Shown: positions 41,882 through 51,329, counted from the first letter of the stretch. The stretch: DNA of 64,000 nucleotides from Nocardia jinanensis (GCF_014645735.1 NZ_BMMH01000002.1:310001-374000), one strand, 5' to 3'. Numbers and translations are program-made. The notes: a model not told the origin generated them from the letters alone.

Positions 41882-41900
41882 TATTCCGATAATCGGAATA
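41882..41900. promoter_or_regulatory. Perfect 19-bp palindrome, likely IclR operator
   Basis: TATTCCGAT-A-ATCGGAATA, perfect 9-1-9 arms, between the aldo/keto reductase operon (minus) and the IclR gene (plus), 45 bp before the latter. A weaker related site, TTCCACAAAGCGGAA, is at 41776-41790. The geometry is that of IclR-family operators. Confidence 0.65.
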
Positions 41901-41944
41901 ATGGCCTTCCTCATTCCAGGGTGGCCGACCGGAAAGGACACCAC

Positions 41945-42712
41945 GTGGCGGTCAATCGGTCCGGGCTGCAAACGGTCTCGCGCGCACTCGCGGTACTGCG
42001 GTGTTTCCAGGGTGATGCCGAACTGGGTGTCACCGAGATCGCCCGTGCCCAGAACCTGCCCATGAGCACCACCCACCGGCTGCTGCAGGCGCTGCTCGAA
42101 TCGGAGTTCGTCGAACAGGACGAACAGACGGGCCGGTATCGGCTCGGCGTGGCGCTGGCCGAGTACGGTCAGCTCTCCTATCGGCGCCATCTGGTCTACC
42201 TCGCCGAACCCCATATCGAGCAGCTCGCCGCGGAAACCGGCACCGCGGTCTCACTGGCGACCAGACACGGCAGCGATGCCATCAACCTCGTGTTCACCCG
42301 GTGGCGCGAAGCCCACGGGCACGACCTTTCGGAAGTGCGGTTTCCACTGCACGCCAGTGCGATCGGCAAGGCGCTACTGGCCTGGTCATCAGTGACGCGG
42401 GAGGAACTCGAGGCGCTCCCCTATCATCAGGGCACCGACCGCACACCGTCGGACGCCGATTCGCTCACCGCCGAACTCGAAGCAGCCCGGACCGCCGGGT
42501 ACACGATCAACGACGAGCAGACCGAATGGGGCTACCGCATCATCGGGGTTCCGGTATTCGACCCGGCCGGTAACGCTCGGTTCGCCCTCGGTATCCGGGG
42601 CACCACGCAGCTGATGATCCCCGAACGGATCCCCTTCCTCGCCGACCTGGCACGGGTCACCGCCACCACCATCGCCACCACCCTCTTCCGAGACGCAGCC
42701 CGGACGCACTGA
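41945..42712 (+). CDS. IclR-family regulator
   Basis: A 255-aa IclR regulator. Winged helix: AELGVTEIARAQNLPMSTTHRLL. Effector domain includes PLHASAIGKALLAW and GYTINDEQTEWGYRIIGVPVF. GTG at 41945 has AAAGGA six bases upstream; an earlier GTG at 41921 is less likely. It faces the sulfur-type operon across the 19-bp palindrome and probably controls it. Confidence 0.88.
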   Translation: MAVNRSGLQTVSRALAVLRCFQGDAELGVTEIARAQNLPMSTTHRLLQALLESEFVEQDEQTGRYRLGVALAEYGQLSYRRHLVYLAEPHIEQLAAETGTAVSLATRHGSDAINLVFTRWREAHGHDLSEVRFPLHASAIGKALLAWSSVTREELEALPYHQGTDRTPSDADSLTAELEAARTAGYTINDEQTEWGYRIIGVPVFDPAGNARFALGIRGTTQLMIPERIPFLADLARVTATTIATTLFRDAARTH

Positions 42713-42829
42713 CCCCGGACCACGAGGTTCGCCGCGGGCCGAGGGGCGCGGTCACCGAGCCGGTGCGGAACCAGGTCGACGCGATCGTGTCGGCTCCCGG
42801 CCGGCTATGCGGTCACCGGTGCGGTGTCG

Positions 42830-43780
42830 TCACGCGTGGGCCGTCCTGCCGCCGTCGACCGACAACCGCGCTCCTGTGAGAAAGGTGTGCTCGGGGGAAG
42901 CGAGGGTCAGGGCGAACGCCGCGATCTCCTCGGCGCTCGCCAGCCGGCTCAGGCCCGGGACATTGGATTTCGCCCACTGCTTCATGAACACCTGCCACGC
43001 CGAATCGGGTAGCGATTCCATCCCGGCGGCGCGCCGTACCAGTTCGGTATCGGTGGTACCGGGCAGCATCGCGTTGACGCGGATACCGTCGGCGGCATAG
43101 TCCAGCGCCGCCGACTGCACGAGCCCGATCAGGGCGTGTTTGCTCGCGGTATAGGCGCCCTTGCCGGCGTCGGTGGCGACGGCATTGCTCGACGACGTCA
43201 CCACGATCGTCCCGCCCCCCGCGCGGATCATATGCGGTACCTGGTATTTCATCGCCAGGAAGACACCACGCAGATTCGTGTTCACGACGCGATCGAATTC
43301 CGCGGCACTGTACTCGTGCAGCTTCTTCTGCACAGTGATTCCGGCGTTGTCGAAGGCGATATCCAATCCGCCGTACCGGCCCACCGCCGCGTCGACGAAA
43401 CCGCGCACCTCGTCCTCGACGAGAACGTCGGCACGGTAGTAGGTCGCTTCGCCGCCCGCGCGGCGGATCTCGTTCTCGACGGCGCGGCCGCGGTCTTCGC
43501 GGCGCCCGCAGAACGCCACCCGGGCGCCTTCCGCCGCGAACTGCCACGCGGCGGCGGCACCGATTCCCGAGGTCGCACCCGTGATCACCACCACCCGATC
43601 GGTGAACCGGCGTGCCGTGTTCAGGTGCACGGCCGGTGGTGCCGATCCGGCACCGAGCGCGATTCCCGAGGCGAGTCCGGCGGCGCCTACCGCCAGCCCG
43701 GATGCGGTCATCGCGCCGAGCAGTGCGCGCCGGCTCGGCGCCGGACGGTCGGTTTCGGCTGCTGTCTTCTCGTCGGTCAT
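42830..43780 (-). CDS. SDR oxidoreductase with Tat-like signal sequence
   Basis: A 316-aa classical SDR: VVVITGATSGIGAAAAW, DNAG (FDNAGITVQ), Ser in VVTSSSNAV, YTASK intact, end LSVDGGRTAHA. The first 50 residues contain SRRALLGAMTASGLAVGAAG, a twin-arginine motif (Arg17-Arg18) plus hydrophobic stretch. Tat would allow export of a folded, cofactor-loaded enzyme, which is rare for an NAD(P)-dependent protein. The segment could instead be a membrane anchor. ATG at 43780. Convergent with the IclR gene. Confidence 0.85.
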   Translation of the reverse strand: MTDEKTAAETDRPAPSRRALLGAMTASGLAVGAAGLASGIALGAGSAPPAVHLNTARRFTDRVVVITGATSGIGAAAAWQFAAEGARVAFCGRREDRGRAVENEIRRAGGEATYYRADVLVEDEVRGFVDAAVGRYGGLDIAFDNAGITVQKKLHEYSAAEFDRVVNTNLRGVFLAMKYQVPHMIRAGGGTIVVTSSSNAVATDAGKGAYTASKHALIGLVQSAALDYAADGIRVNAMLPGTTDTELVRRAAGMESLPDSAWQVFMKQWAKSNVPGLSRLASAEEIAAFALTLASPEHTFLTGARLSVDGGRTAHA

Positions 43781-43907
43781 GAGATAACCGTGCCGGGGCC
43801 GCGCGCTCGCCGGATCGGTCCGCGGGCCGCTCGTACCGGCCGAACGGACGAGATCGCTCCTACGCACGGAGGAGCCGCGCACCCTGAGCGCAGGGCATCA
43901 TATCGGC

Positions 43908-45077
43908 GTGACGGAGAACGGTGTGACACGCGGAATCGACTGGCTGCTCGATCCGCGGCGACTGCCCGTCCGGTTGCTGGTTCTCCTACTGGCGGCGGCG
44001 GGATGCCTGCTCTTGCTGACCGACGCGCCGACCACAACCGATTGGGCGATCGCGGTGACGGCCGTCCTGGTCACCGCGGGCTCGGCGCGCTTCCCGCTGG
44101 TGACTTCACTGGCCGCGACCGGCGTCCTGATGCTCGGATTCACGGTCGGCGTCACCGGCCCGGTGGTCCCGAAAGTCGCGGCGGCCCTGGCATTGACCGA
44201 ACTCGCCACCCGGCGCGGGGGCCTGCCCTCGGTACTCGGCGGGTTGGCACTGGCCACCGCTTATCTCTTCCACACCGCGGGCGGTCCGGGGGCGACCGTG
44301 TACCGGGCGCTGGTCATGGCCTTGCTACCGGTACTGCTGGGTGCGGTGCTGCGTACGACACGGGAAGGTGCCGCCCGGGCCCGCCGCGACGCGGCCGAAC
44401 TGGGACGCCGGCGCGAAACGGAGGTGATCGCGGCGCGCGCGACCGAGCGGGCCGCGATCGCGCGGGAACTGCACGATCTGATCGCCCACCACATCTCCTC
44501 GACGGTCTTGCGCGTGAGCGTGGCACGGCACGCACTGGTTTCCGCACCACCGGCCGTGCTCGAGGTGCTCGATGACATCCACCGCAGCGGCACGGCGACC
44601 CTGCACGATCTGCGCACCCTCGTGACGGTGCTGCGGGACCCCGATGCCGGTGCGGAATCCTTCGTCGACCCGGCCGGACTCCCGCTTGCGATCACCGCGG
44701 TGGTGGAGCGGACACGGCTCGTGGTTTCGCGTATCGATCTGGAACTGGACCCGGCCGTCGGCACGGTGGACGCGCTGACCGGGCTCACTCTGTTGCGTCT
44801 GACGCAGGAAGGTACGGCCAATGTGGTGAAACACGCAGGCCCGGACACCACTGCCCGGCTCTCGATCGCCGTGGGGCCGGGTCCGGTCGAATTCCGGCTG
44901 TCCGACAGCGGCCCACCGGCCGGCGCCGCTCAACCGGTCACACCCGGTACAGGGGTCGGCCTGATCGGATTGCGCGAACGCGTCGGACTGCTCGGCGGCA
45001 CGCTCGGCGCGGCACCGGCGGGGCCGGGCTGGCTGCTCACCGCGCGCCTGCCGAACAAGGCGGGCGGCACCTCGTGA
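43908..45077 (+). CDS. Sensor histidine kinase (HisKA_3, NarX/DesK type)
   Basis: A 389-aa kinase. About five to six membrane helices occupy residues 20-145. The dimerisation/phospho-acceptor domain reads ERAAIARELHDLIAHHISS with the His in ELHD, and the ATPase domain has LTQEGTANVVKHAG (N box) and GTGVGLIGLRERVGLLGG (G box). No extracytoplasmic sensor domain of size is present, so it may sense the membrane or through it. GTG start; GTGA overlap with the response regulator. Confidence 0.88.
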   Translation: MTENGVTRGIDWLLDPRRLPVRLLVLLLAAAGCLLLLTDAPTTTDWAIAVTAVLVTAGSARFPLVTSLAATGVLMLGFTVGVTGPVVPKVAAALALTELATRRGGLPSVLGGLALATAYLFHTAGGPGATVYRALVMALLPVLLGAVLRTTREGAARARRDAAELGRRRETEVIAARATERAAIARELHDLIAHHISSTVLRVSVARHALVSAPPAVLEVLDDIHRSGTATLHDLRTLVTVLRDPDAGAESFVDPAGLPLAITAVVERTRLVVSRIDLELDPAVGTVDALTGLTLLRLTQEGTANVVKHAGPDTTARLSIAVGPGPVEFRLSDSGPPAGAAQPVTPGTGVGLIGLRERVGLLGGTLGAAPAGPGWLLTARLPNKAGGTS

Positions 45078-45751
45078 CCATCAGGGTGATGCTGGTGGAC
45101 GATCAGCACCTCGTCCGGGCGGGGCTGCGGATGCTGTGCGAAACCGCGGCCGACCTGGAGGTTGTGGCCGAGGCGCCGGGTGGCGCGGAGGCGGTACGCC
45201 TGGCCGGGCGGACCGAGCCGGATGTGATCCTGATGGATCTGCGGATGCCGGGTATGGACGGGATCCGTGCCACTACAGCGATTCTGGCGGCGCGGCCCGG
45301 CACCCGGATCCTCGCCCTCACCACGTTCGACGACGACGATCACCTCTACCCGGCGCTCGCGGCGGGTATGTGCGGTTTTCTGGTCAAAGACGCGTCACCC
45401 ACCGATCTGCTCGACGGTATCCGGCGCGCCGCGGCCGGTGACCGGCCGTTCTCCCCGGAGGTGCTGCGACGAGTGGTCGATACCGCTGTCGCCGCCCGCG
45501 CTCCCCGGCCCGACCGGCGGACTCGCCCACCGGCACCGGAGGTGGAACTGACCGGCCGTGAAGCCGAAGTCCTGCGACTGGTGGCCGAGGGACTGTCCAA
45601 TACCGAGATCGCCGGGCACCTGCACATCGGGGTGACGACGGTGAAAACCCATATCGCCAATCTCTTGTCCAAAACAGGCGCCGGCAATCGGGTCAAACTC
45701 GCCGTGTACGGCCTCGGCCCGGCCGGCGGCCGATCCGAGGACCGGCGCTGA
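45074..45751 (+). CDS. NarL/LuxR-type response regulator
   Basis: A 225-aa response regulator. Receiver domain: VMLVDDQHLVRAGL with acidic pocket, phospho-acceptor Asp in VILMDLRMPGMDG, Thr in LALTTFDDDD, Lys in GFLVKDASP. C-terminal LuxR helix-turn-helix: LTGREAEVLRLVAEGLSNTE, then GVTTVKTHIANLLSK. Cognate partner of the kinase at 43908. The target is unknown; adjacent genes are candidates. Confidence 0.92.
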   Translation: MTIRVMLVDDQHLVRAGLRMLCETAADLEVVAEAPGGAEAVRLAGRTEPDVILMDLRMPGMDGIRATTAILAARPGTRILALTTFDDDDHLYPALAAGMCGFLVKDASPTDLLDGIRRAAAGDRPFSPEVLRRVVDTAVAARAPRPDRRTRPPAPEVELTGREAEVLRLVAEGLSNTEIAGHLHIGVTTVKTHIANLLSKTGAGNRVKLAVYGLGPAGGRSEDRR

Positions 45752-45856
45752 CGAGCGCAACCGGCACGCGTATCAGGAAACCGGCCGGGACCCCGGGAGC
45801 GGAAGCGAGGAGAGGCCGTGGGCACCCGGGCAGGCCCGGCCCCGGGCCCACCGGCT

Positions 45857-46468
45857 TCAGCCGACGATCAGTGGCACGATATAGCCCCGGGCGAATTCGG
45901 TGAGCCGCTCCTCGGATTCGAGGTTCAGCGTCCCCACGGGCTGCAGGATCAGCGAATGGACCACCCGGCCGGCGATCTCGACCCGGGTCGTGAGATCGGG
46001 AATCTCGGGCAACCCCCGCTGCCGTGTGGCTTCGCTCAAAAGGGTGGCGGTTGTGGCGACGGCCGCGGTGAAGAAGGCCCCGCCTTCAGTGGTGACCTGT
46101 GGCAGCAACCGGCCGGGCTCGAGGGCCAGCACCCGATTGATCAGCCCGTGAGTCCGCCATCGGGTGATCACCGTGACGAAGATTTCGGCGACGATGGCCT
46201 CTACGCTCTCGTGCCGCGAGGGGATGCCCTCGAGTTCGGCGAGCAGTGCGCCCACCTCCCGCGCGCTCACCGCGCGGACGAGATCGTCGCGGGAACCGAT
46301 TCGCCGATAGATGGTGCCGCGGTCGACGTCCGCCTGCCGGGCAACGTCCCCGATGGTCGTCTTCTTCACCCCGAACAGCTCGAACTGCGTACGGGCCGCG
46401 TCGAGGATGCGGGCTTCGATACCGTCGGCGGTGGACCTGTCTTGCGAGGTAGATGGAGGTGCGGACAC
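45857..46468 (-). CDS. TetR-family regulator of the lipid-oxidation operon
   Basis: A 203-aa TetR protein with helix-turn-helix FELFGVKKTTIGDVARQADV, then GTIYRRIGSRDDLVRAV. GTG start at 46468. It diverges from the seven-gene operon beginning at 46566, and the 97-bp region between them carries TGTTGCA-type repeats, so repression of that operon is likely. Confidence 0.88.
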   Translation of the reverse strand: MSAPPSTSQDRSTADGIEARILDAARTQFELFGVKKTTIGDVARQADVDRGTIYRRIGSRDDLVRAVSAREVGALLAELEGIPSRHESVEAIVAEIFVTVITRWRTHGLINRVLALEPGRLLPQVTTEGGAFFTAAVATTATLLSEATRQRGLPEIPDLTTRVEIAGRVVHSLILQPVGTLNLESEERLTEFARGYIVPLIVG

Positions 46469-46498
46469 AGCACCACGCTAGCAGCGATCAGTATTTCT

Positions 46499-46523
46499 GC
46501 AACAATCTCAAAGAATTTGTTGC
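46499..46523. promoter_or_regulatory. Possible TetR operator, GCAACAA inverted repeat
   Basis: GCAACAA (46499-46505) and TTGTTGC (46517-46523) are perfect arms with an 11-bp spacer. More TGTTGC-like half sites follow up to 46551. Located between the TetR gene and the operon at 46566. Confidence 0.45.
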
Positions 46524-46565
46524 GACAACATTGCAAGGGAATATGTTGCATTGTACGGTCGACGT

Positions 46566-47447
46566 ATGTCTGACGACAGTGCCACCACGAGCACCTACCG
46601 GGAAGAAGCCCACGCGATCCACGCGCGCGACGTGAACTTCGATTTCTCGACGGTCCCCATGCACTACATCCCCGGAGAGGTGCTCGCAACTCATGTGACC
46701 AATGTGATGCACCTGGTACTGCCCGAGGGCGAACGCGCGATGGCCGCCTGCCTCGCCGAGGCGCTGCCCGCGATCGACGACGAACGCCTGCGCGAGGAGG
46801 TGACCGGGTTCATCGGCCAGGAGTCGATGCATGCCAGCAGCCACGAGGGCGCCCGTAAGCATCTGCAGTCGATCGGCCTCGATGTCGACTCCTACGTCGA
46901 GAAGATCGGCTGGCTCGTCGACCGCGTGCTGGGCGAGCACGGACTGGCCGGGCGCGCCGAGGAAGAGTGGCTCAAGGAACGCCTCGGGCTGTTCGCGGGA
47001 ATGGAACACTTCACCGCCGTGATCGGCGAGTGGCTCCTCGAATCGGAGGTACTCGAGGAGCTCGGCATGCATCCGACCATGCTCGACCTGGTGCGCTGGC
47101 ACGGGGCCGAGGAGGTCGAACACCGCAGCGTGGTCTTCGACGCCTATATGCACATGGACGGCGGCTACGCGCGGCGGGTACGCACCGGCCTGCTCGCCAG
47201 CGGACTGCTGCTGCCACTGTTCGTGGTCTCCACCGCCTACCTGTACCGCAAGGATCCCAGCCCGGCGAAGGGACGGTTCTGGGGCCAGCAGTTCGTCAGC
47301 GCGACCGTTCGCGGGGTCATCCCCAGCTTCACCACCTTCTTCACCGAGATGCCGCGCTATCTGCGGCCGAGCTTCCACCCCTCCCAGCTGGGGTCGATGG
47401 ACAACGCGCTGCGCTATCTGGCGCATTCCCCCGCGGCGCGCTCATGA
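46566..47447 (+). CDS. Metal-dependent hydrolase family protein (PF10118-like)
   Basis: A 293-aa helical protein. It has the repeated metal-ligand pattern of the PF10118 group: FIGQESMHASSHEG near residue 85 and WHGAEEVEHRSVVFDAY near residue 180, which looks like a ferritin-type di-metal site (ExxH pairs). The C-terminal part has a hydrophobic helix (LLASGLLLPLFVVSTAYL). The function of the family is poorly known; an oxygenase or hydrolase acting on lipids with the following ferredoxin reductase is possible. First gene of the operon, ATG at 46566 and coupled to the reductase. Confidence 0.75.
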   Translation: MSDDSATTSTYREEAHAIHARDVNFDFSTVPMHYIPGEVLATHVTNVMHLVLPEGERAMAACLAEALPAIDDERLREEVTGFIGQESMHASSHEGARKHLQSIGLDVDSYVEKIGWLVDRVLGEHGLAGRAEEEWLKERLGLFAGMEHFTAVIGEWLLESEVLEELGMHPTMLDLVRWHGAEEVEHRSVVFDAYMHMDGGYARRVRTGLLASGLLLPLFVVSTAYLYRKDPSPAKGRFWGQQFVSATVRGVIPSFTTFFTEMPRYLRPSFHPSQLGSMDNALRYLAHSPAARS

Positions 47448-48463
47448 GCACCGCGCCCCCCGGGCTGCGCGTGCTCGGCCTGGCGGTGGATGCGTACCAG
47501 AAGGTTTTCACCAATCCGGCATTGTCGACGCCGAACCCGGTGCGCCGCAGCGGGTTCGACCTCGATGTGCTCGTCGGCGAAGTCACCGCCGTCGCGCAGG
47601 ATGTCGTCTCGTTACGCCTGGCCCGGCCGGACGGACAGCAGTTGCCGTCATGGCGGCCCGGATCCCATATCGATGTCTTCCTGCCCTCGGGCCGGCAACG
47701 TCAATATTCACTGTGCGGTGACCCCGCCGACCGCTACCACTACCGCATCGCGGTACGCCGCATCCCGGACGGTGGCGGCGGATCCGCCGAGATCCACGAT
47801 CTGCGGCCCGGTGCCGCCCTGCGGATCCGGGGTCCGCGCAACGCGTTCACCTTCGTCGATTCCGCGCCGTCATACCTCTTCCTCGCCGCCGGAATCGGGA
47901 TCACCCCGATCCTGCCGATGGTCCACGCCGCCGGGAGCCGGGGGCGATTGGTATATCTCGGCCGTTCCCGCGAGACCATGCCCTTCCTCCGTGAACTTCC
48001 CGGGGACTCCGAGATTCGTCCCGATGCCGAAACCGGCCCCTCCGATATCCGGGGGCTACTCGCCACCGCCCAGCCCGGCGCGGCGGTGTACGTCTGCGGG
48101 CCGCCGCCGGTTCTGGAAGCTGCCCAGCGGTGCATGTTCGGACTGAACCCGACAGGATCGCTGCACACCGAACGCTTCTCGGCGCCACCGGTCCGCGACG
48201 GGCACGAATTCGATCTCACTCTCGCCCGGTCCGGACGCCAGGTCCGCGTCGGTGCCACCGAAACAACCCTCGACGCCATCCGCCGAGTCCGGCCCGGTGT
48301 CGTCTACTCCTGCCGCCAAGGCTTCTGCGGTACCTGCAAGATCGGCGTCTCGGCGGGTTCGGTCGATCACCGCGACCGGCTGCTGAACGACAGCGAACGC
48401 GCCGGCCACATGCTCACCTGTGTCTCCCGGTCGGCCGGCGGCCCGCTGGTACTCGATCTCTGA
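47444..48463 (+). CDS. FMN/FAD oxidoreductase with C-terminal 2Fe-2S ferredoxin
   Basis: A 339-aa phthalate-dioxygenase-reductase-like protein. Flavin-binding RQYSLCGDP near residue 87, NAD-binding AAGIGITPILPM and YVCGPPPVLEA, and a C-terminal plant-type ferredoxin with SCRQGFCGTCKI plus a later Cys in HMLTCVSR. It delivers electrons to an oxygenase, possibly the di-metal protein encoded just before it (ATGA overlap). Confidence 0.9.
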   Translation: MSTAPPGLRVLGLAVDAYQKVFTNPALSTPNPVRRSGFDLDVLVGEVTAVAQDVVSLRLARPDGQQLPSWRPGSHIDVFLPSGRQRQYSLCGDPADRYHYRIAVRRIPDGGGGSAEIHDLRPGAALRIRGPRNAFTFVDSAPSYLFLAAGIGITPILPMVHAAGSRGRLVYLGRSRETMPFLRELPGDSEIRPDAETGPSDIRGLLATAQPGAAVYVCGPPPVLEAAQRCMFGLNPTGSLHTERFSAPPVRDGHEFDLTLARSGRQVRVGATETTLDAIRRVRPGVVYSCRQGFCGTCKIGVSAGSVDHRDRLLNDSERAGHMLTCVSRSAGGPLVLDL

Positions 48464-48484
48464 TTGCGAAAGGCCCTCAGCCCC

Positions 48485-48991
48485 ATGAGCGCACGCTATT
48501 CCCTCACCCCCTCCGACGATGCTTTCCTCGACACCGCCCCGCACCGCTACACCCATATCGTCGATATCCCGGCACCCGCACAGCAGGTGTGGGACACCTT
48601 GGTCGCGGACGACGCGCTGGTGTCGTGGTCGCCGGTGATCACGGCATCGACCTGGACCTCGCCGCGGCCGTTCGGTATCGGCGCCACCCGCGAGGTGACG
48701 CTCGGCGGCTTCGTCCGACTGGAGGAGCGTTTCTACCGCTGGGACGAGGGTTCGCGAACAACCTTCACCGTGGACGCCGCCTCGGTCCCCGGGCTGAAAC
48801 GGTTCGCCGAGGACATCACCCTGCTCCCCCTGGCCACGGGTACCCGGATCATCTGGACCTTCGCGCTCGAGGGCACCGCGGCGCTACGCCCCCTGCTGGC
48901 GGTGGCGAGCCCGGTCAACCGGTTCGTCACCAAGACCATCGCCGGCGGCACGAGCCGCCGGGTCCATACCGAGACGGTGGGGACGCGATGA
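48485..48991 (+). CDS. SRPBCC/START-like polyketide cyclase or lipid-binding protein
   Basis: A 168-aa SRPBCC-fold protein: HRYTHIVDIPAPAQQVWDTL at the start, a beta-rich middle and a long C-terminal helix (RPLLAVASPVNRFVTKTIAG). Such proteins bind hydrophobic ligands, and in mycobacteria members sit in lipid operons. ATG at 48485 after GAAAGG. Overlaps the monooxygenase start by 4 bp. Confidence 0.82.
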   Translation: MSARYSLTPSDDAFLDTAPHRYTHIVDIPAPAQQVWDTLVADDALVSWSPVITASTWTSPRPFGIGATREVTLGGFVRLEERFYRWDEGSRTTFTVDAASVPGLKRFAEDITLLPLATGTRIIWTFALEGTAALRPLLAVASPVNRFVTKTIAGGTSRRVHTETVGTR

Positions 48992-50454
48992 GCGAGGCCA
49001 CCCCCGAACATCACCGCATCGTCGTCCTCGGCGCCGGTTTCGGCGGAATCGGACTGGCGATCAAACTGCGCGAAGCCGGTTTCGACGACCTGGTCGTGCT
49101 CGAACGGGCCGACGATCTCGGCGGCACCTGGCAGGCCAATACCTACCCGGGCTGTGCCTGCGATGTCCCGTCGCAGCTCTACAGCTATTCGTTCGCGCCG
49201 AACCCTGATTGGTCACGCACCTATGGCAAACAGCGCGAGATCCTGGAGTACCTGCGCCGGGTCGCCGTCGAACACGATGTGGTGCGCCATATCCGGCTGG
49301 GCACCGAACTGACCGAGGCCCGCTGGGACGAGGAACGCCGGGTGTGGCGGATCGAGACCGCACGCGGTTCGATGACCGCCGATTTCTTCATCTCGGCCGC
49401 CGGGATCTTCGCCGAGGCCAAATACCCCGACCTCCCCGGCCTCGACGATTTCGAGGGTAAAGCGTTCCATTCGCTGCACTGGGATCACGACCACGATCTG
49501 ACCGGCGAACGGGTCGCGGTCATCGGGACCGGTGCCTCCGCGGTCCAGTTCGTCCCCGAGATCCAGCCGCGGGTGGCCGCACTGACGGTGTTCCAGCGAT
49601 CCGCGCCGTGGATCGTGCCGCGGATGGACCGCGCGACGCTCGGCCTCGAGCGCACCCTGCTGCGGCGGTTGCCGCTGGCACAGAAAGCGATCCGCGGTAC
49701 CTGGTACACCCTGATCGAAGGTTTCGGCCTCGTCGGATTCGTCGACAACCGCTTCCGTCACCCGTACGAGATGCTCGGCCGGCTGCAACTGCGGCGCCAG
49801 ATACGCGATCCCCGGTTGCGCCGCAAGGCCACCCCCGACTACATCATCGGCTGTAAACGCGCGATCTTCTCCGACGCCTATCTGCCCGCGCTGGATCAGG
49901 ACAATGTCGAGGTGGTCACCGACGGTATCGCCGAGGTGCGCCCGCATTCGATCCGCACCCGCGCCGGGGTGGAGATAGCGGTCGACACCATCATCTACGG
50001 CACCGGATTCACCTCCATCCCGTCCGCCTTCGAACGGATCGTCGGCCGCGACGATCTCTCGATCGCCGACGTGTACCACAAACGGCCGCAGACATATCTG
50101 GGCGCGGCGATGGCCGGTTTCCCGAACTTCTTCTGCACCCTCGGCCCGTTCGGTGCCGCCGGCAATCAATCCGCCGTCTACATGCTCGAATCGCAGATCG
50201 GCTATATCGTCGACGCCCTGCTGACCATGCGGGAGCGCGGTGCCGCGCGAGTGGAGGTGCGGCAGGCGACCCAGGACGCGTTCGTCGAGGAGATGGCCCG
50301 GCGCAGTGCCGATACGGTCTGGCTGACGGGCGGCTGCCAGAGCTACTACACCACGCCCGACGGCGGCAATGCGGGCCTCTACCCGAACTGGAGTTTCGAA
50401 TACCGGCGGCGCACCAAACAATTCGATGCCGAATCCTATGAGGTGACCCGATGA
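48988..50454 (+). CDS. Flavin-containing monooxygenase, MymA/BVMO-like
   Basis: A 488-aa class B monooxygenase. FAD motif IVVLGAGFGGIGLAIKL, ERADDLGGTWQANTYPG, fingerprint FEGKAFHSLHWDHD, NADPH motif VIGTGASAVQFVPE. Close in type to the mycobacterial MymA/EthA group, which convert ketones to esters or oxidise thioamides. The neighbours (SDR, hormone-sensitive-lipase-type hydrolase, acyl-CoA ligase) fit a route alcohol to ketone to ester to acid to CoA ester. Confidence 0.9.
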   Translation: MSEATPEHHRIVVLGAGFGGIGLAIKLREAGFDDLVVLERADDLGGTWQANTYPGCACDVPSQLYSYSFAPNPDWSRTYGKQREILEYLRRVAVEHDVVRHIRLGTELTEARWDEERRVWRIETARGSMTADFFISAAGIFAEAKYPDLPGLDDFEGKAFHSLHWDHDHDLTGERVAVIGTGASAVQFVPEIQPRVAALTVFQRSAPWIVPRMDRATLGLERTLLRRLPLAQKAIRGTWYTLIEGFGLVGFVDNRFRHPYEMLGRLQLRRQIRDPRLRRKATPDYIIGCKRAIFSDAYLPALDQDNVEVVTDGIAEVRPHSIRTRAGVEIAVDTIIYGTGFTSIPSAFERIVGRDDLSIADVYHKRPQTYLGAAMAGFPNFFCTLGPFGAAGNQSAVYMLESQIGYIVDALLTMRERGAARVEVRQATQDAFVEEMARRSADTVWLTGGCQSYYTTPDGGNAGLYPNWSFEYRRRTKQFDAESYEVTR

Positions 50455-51329
50455 AGGCCGCGCTCCCCGACCCCCTGGGCTGGCTCTCGCACTCCCCGGC
50501 CTACGACGTGAAGGGCAAAACGGTACTGGTCACCGGTGCCGGACAGGGTATCGGGCTCGAGCTCGTCACCATCCTGCGCGGGCGCGGCGCCCAGGTCGTC
50601 GTGGTCGATATCGACGAGGCGGCGGCCCGGCGCACCGCACACGAGCTGGGCGCGGGCGCGCACGGTATCGGCGGTGACGTCGCCGACCGCGCTCGGATGG
50701 AAGAGGTGATCACCGAGGTCGTCGAGAAGTTCGGCCACCTCGATGTGGTAGTCGCCAATGCCGGGGTCACGCCGGTGCCCGCGACCATCCGGACCATGGA
50801 TCCGGCCGATTTCGATCGGGTCATGAGTATCAACCTGACCGGGGTGTTCAATACCGTGCATCCGGCGCTGGACCATATCGTGCGGTCCCGGGGTCACGTG
50901 GTCCTCGTTTCCTCCTGCGCGGCCTTCGCGCCGGGTATGGGCGGATCGCCGTACATGGTGAGCAAGGCAGCGGTGGAACAGCTGGGCCGGGCGCTGCGGG
51001 TGGAGCTGGGCGCCTCCGGCGCCACCGCCGGCATCGCCTATTTCGGCGTCGTGGAGACCTCGATGACCCACGATATGCTCGACGCCGACGATCTGGGCCG
51101 CAAGATCAACGATCTGCTGCCGTGGCCGTTGAACGTGCGCATCACCGCCGAACACGCCGCCCGGACCATTGCCGACGGGATCGGGCGCCGGGCCGCGCGA
51201 ACTATAGCGCCGAGCGGCTGGCAGCCCTACTCGTTGCTGCGCGGGGCGATCAACACCGTGCTCGACCGGCGGCTCGCCGCCGATTCGACCGTGCACGAAC
51301 TGGTTCGCGCGATCGAGCGGCGCCGATGA
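50451..51329 (+). CDS. SDR oxidoreductase (SadH-like)
   Basis: A 292-aa classical SDR with TVLVTGAGQGIGLEL, ANAG (VVANAGVTPV), Ser in VLVSSCAAF, YMVSK intact. The longer C-terminus (about 40 residues past the core) is seen in Rv3085/SadH-type enzymes. ATGA overlap with the monooxygenase and with the next hydrolase. Probably oxidises a secondary alcohol to the ketone used by the monooxygenase. Confidence 0.88.
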   Translation: MKAALPDPLGWLSHSPAYDVKGKTVLVTGAGQGIGLELVTILRGRGAQVVVVDIDEAAARRTAHELGAGAHGIGGDVADRARMEEVITEVVEKFGHLDVVVANAGVTPVPATIRTMDPADFDRVMSINLTGVFNTVHPALDHIVRSRGHVVLVSSCAAFAPGMGGSPYMVSKAAVEQLGRALRVELGASGATAGIAYFGVVETSMTHDMLDADDLGRKINDLLPWPLNVRITAEHAARTIADGIGRRAARTIAPSGWQPYSLLRGAINTVLDRRLAADSTVHELVRAIERRR

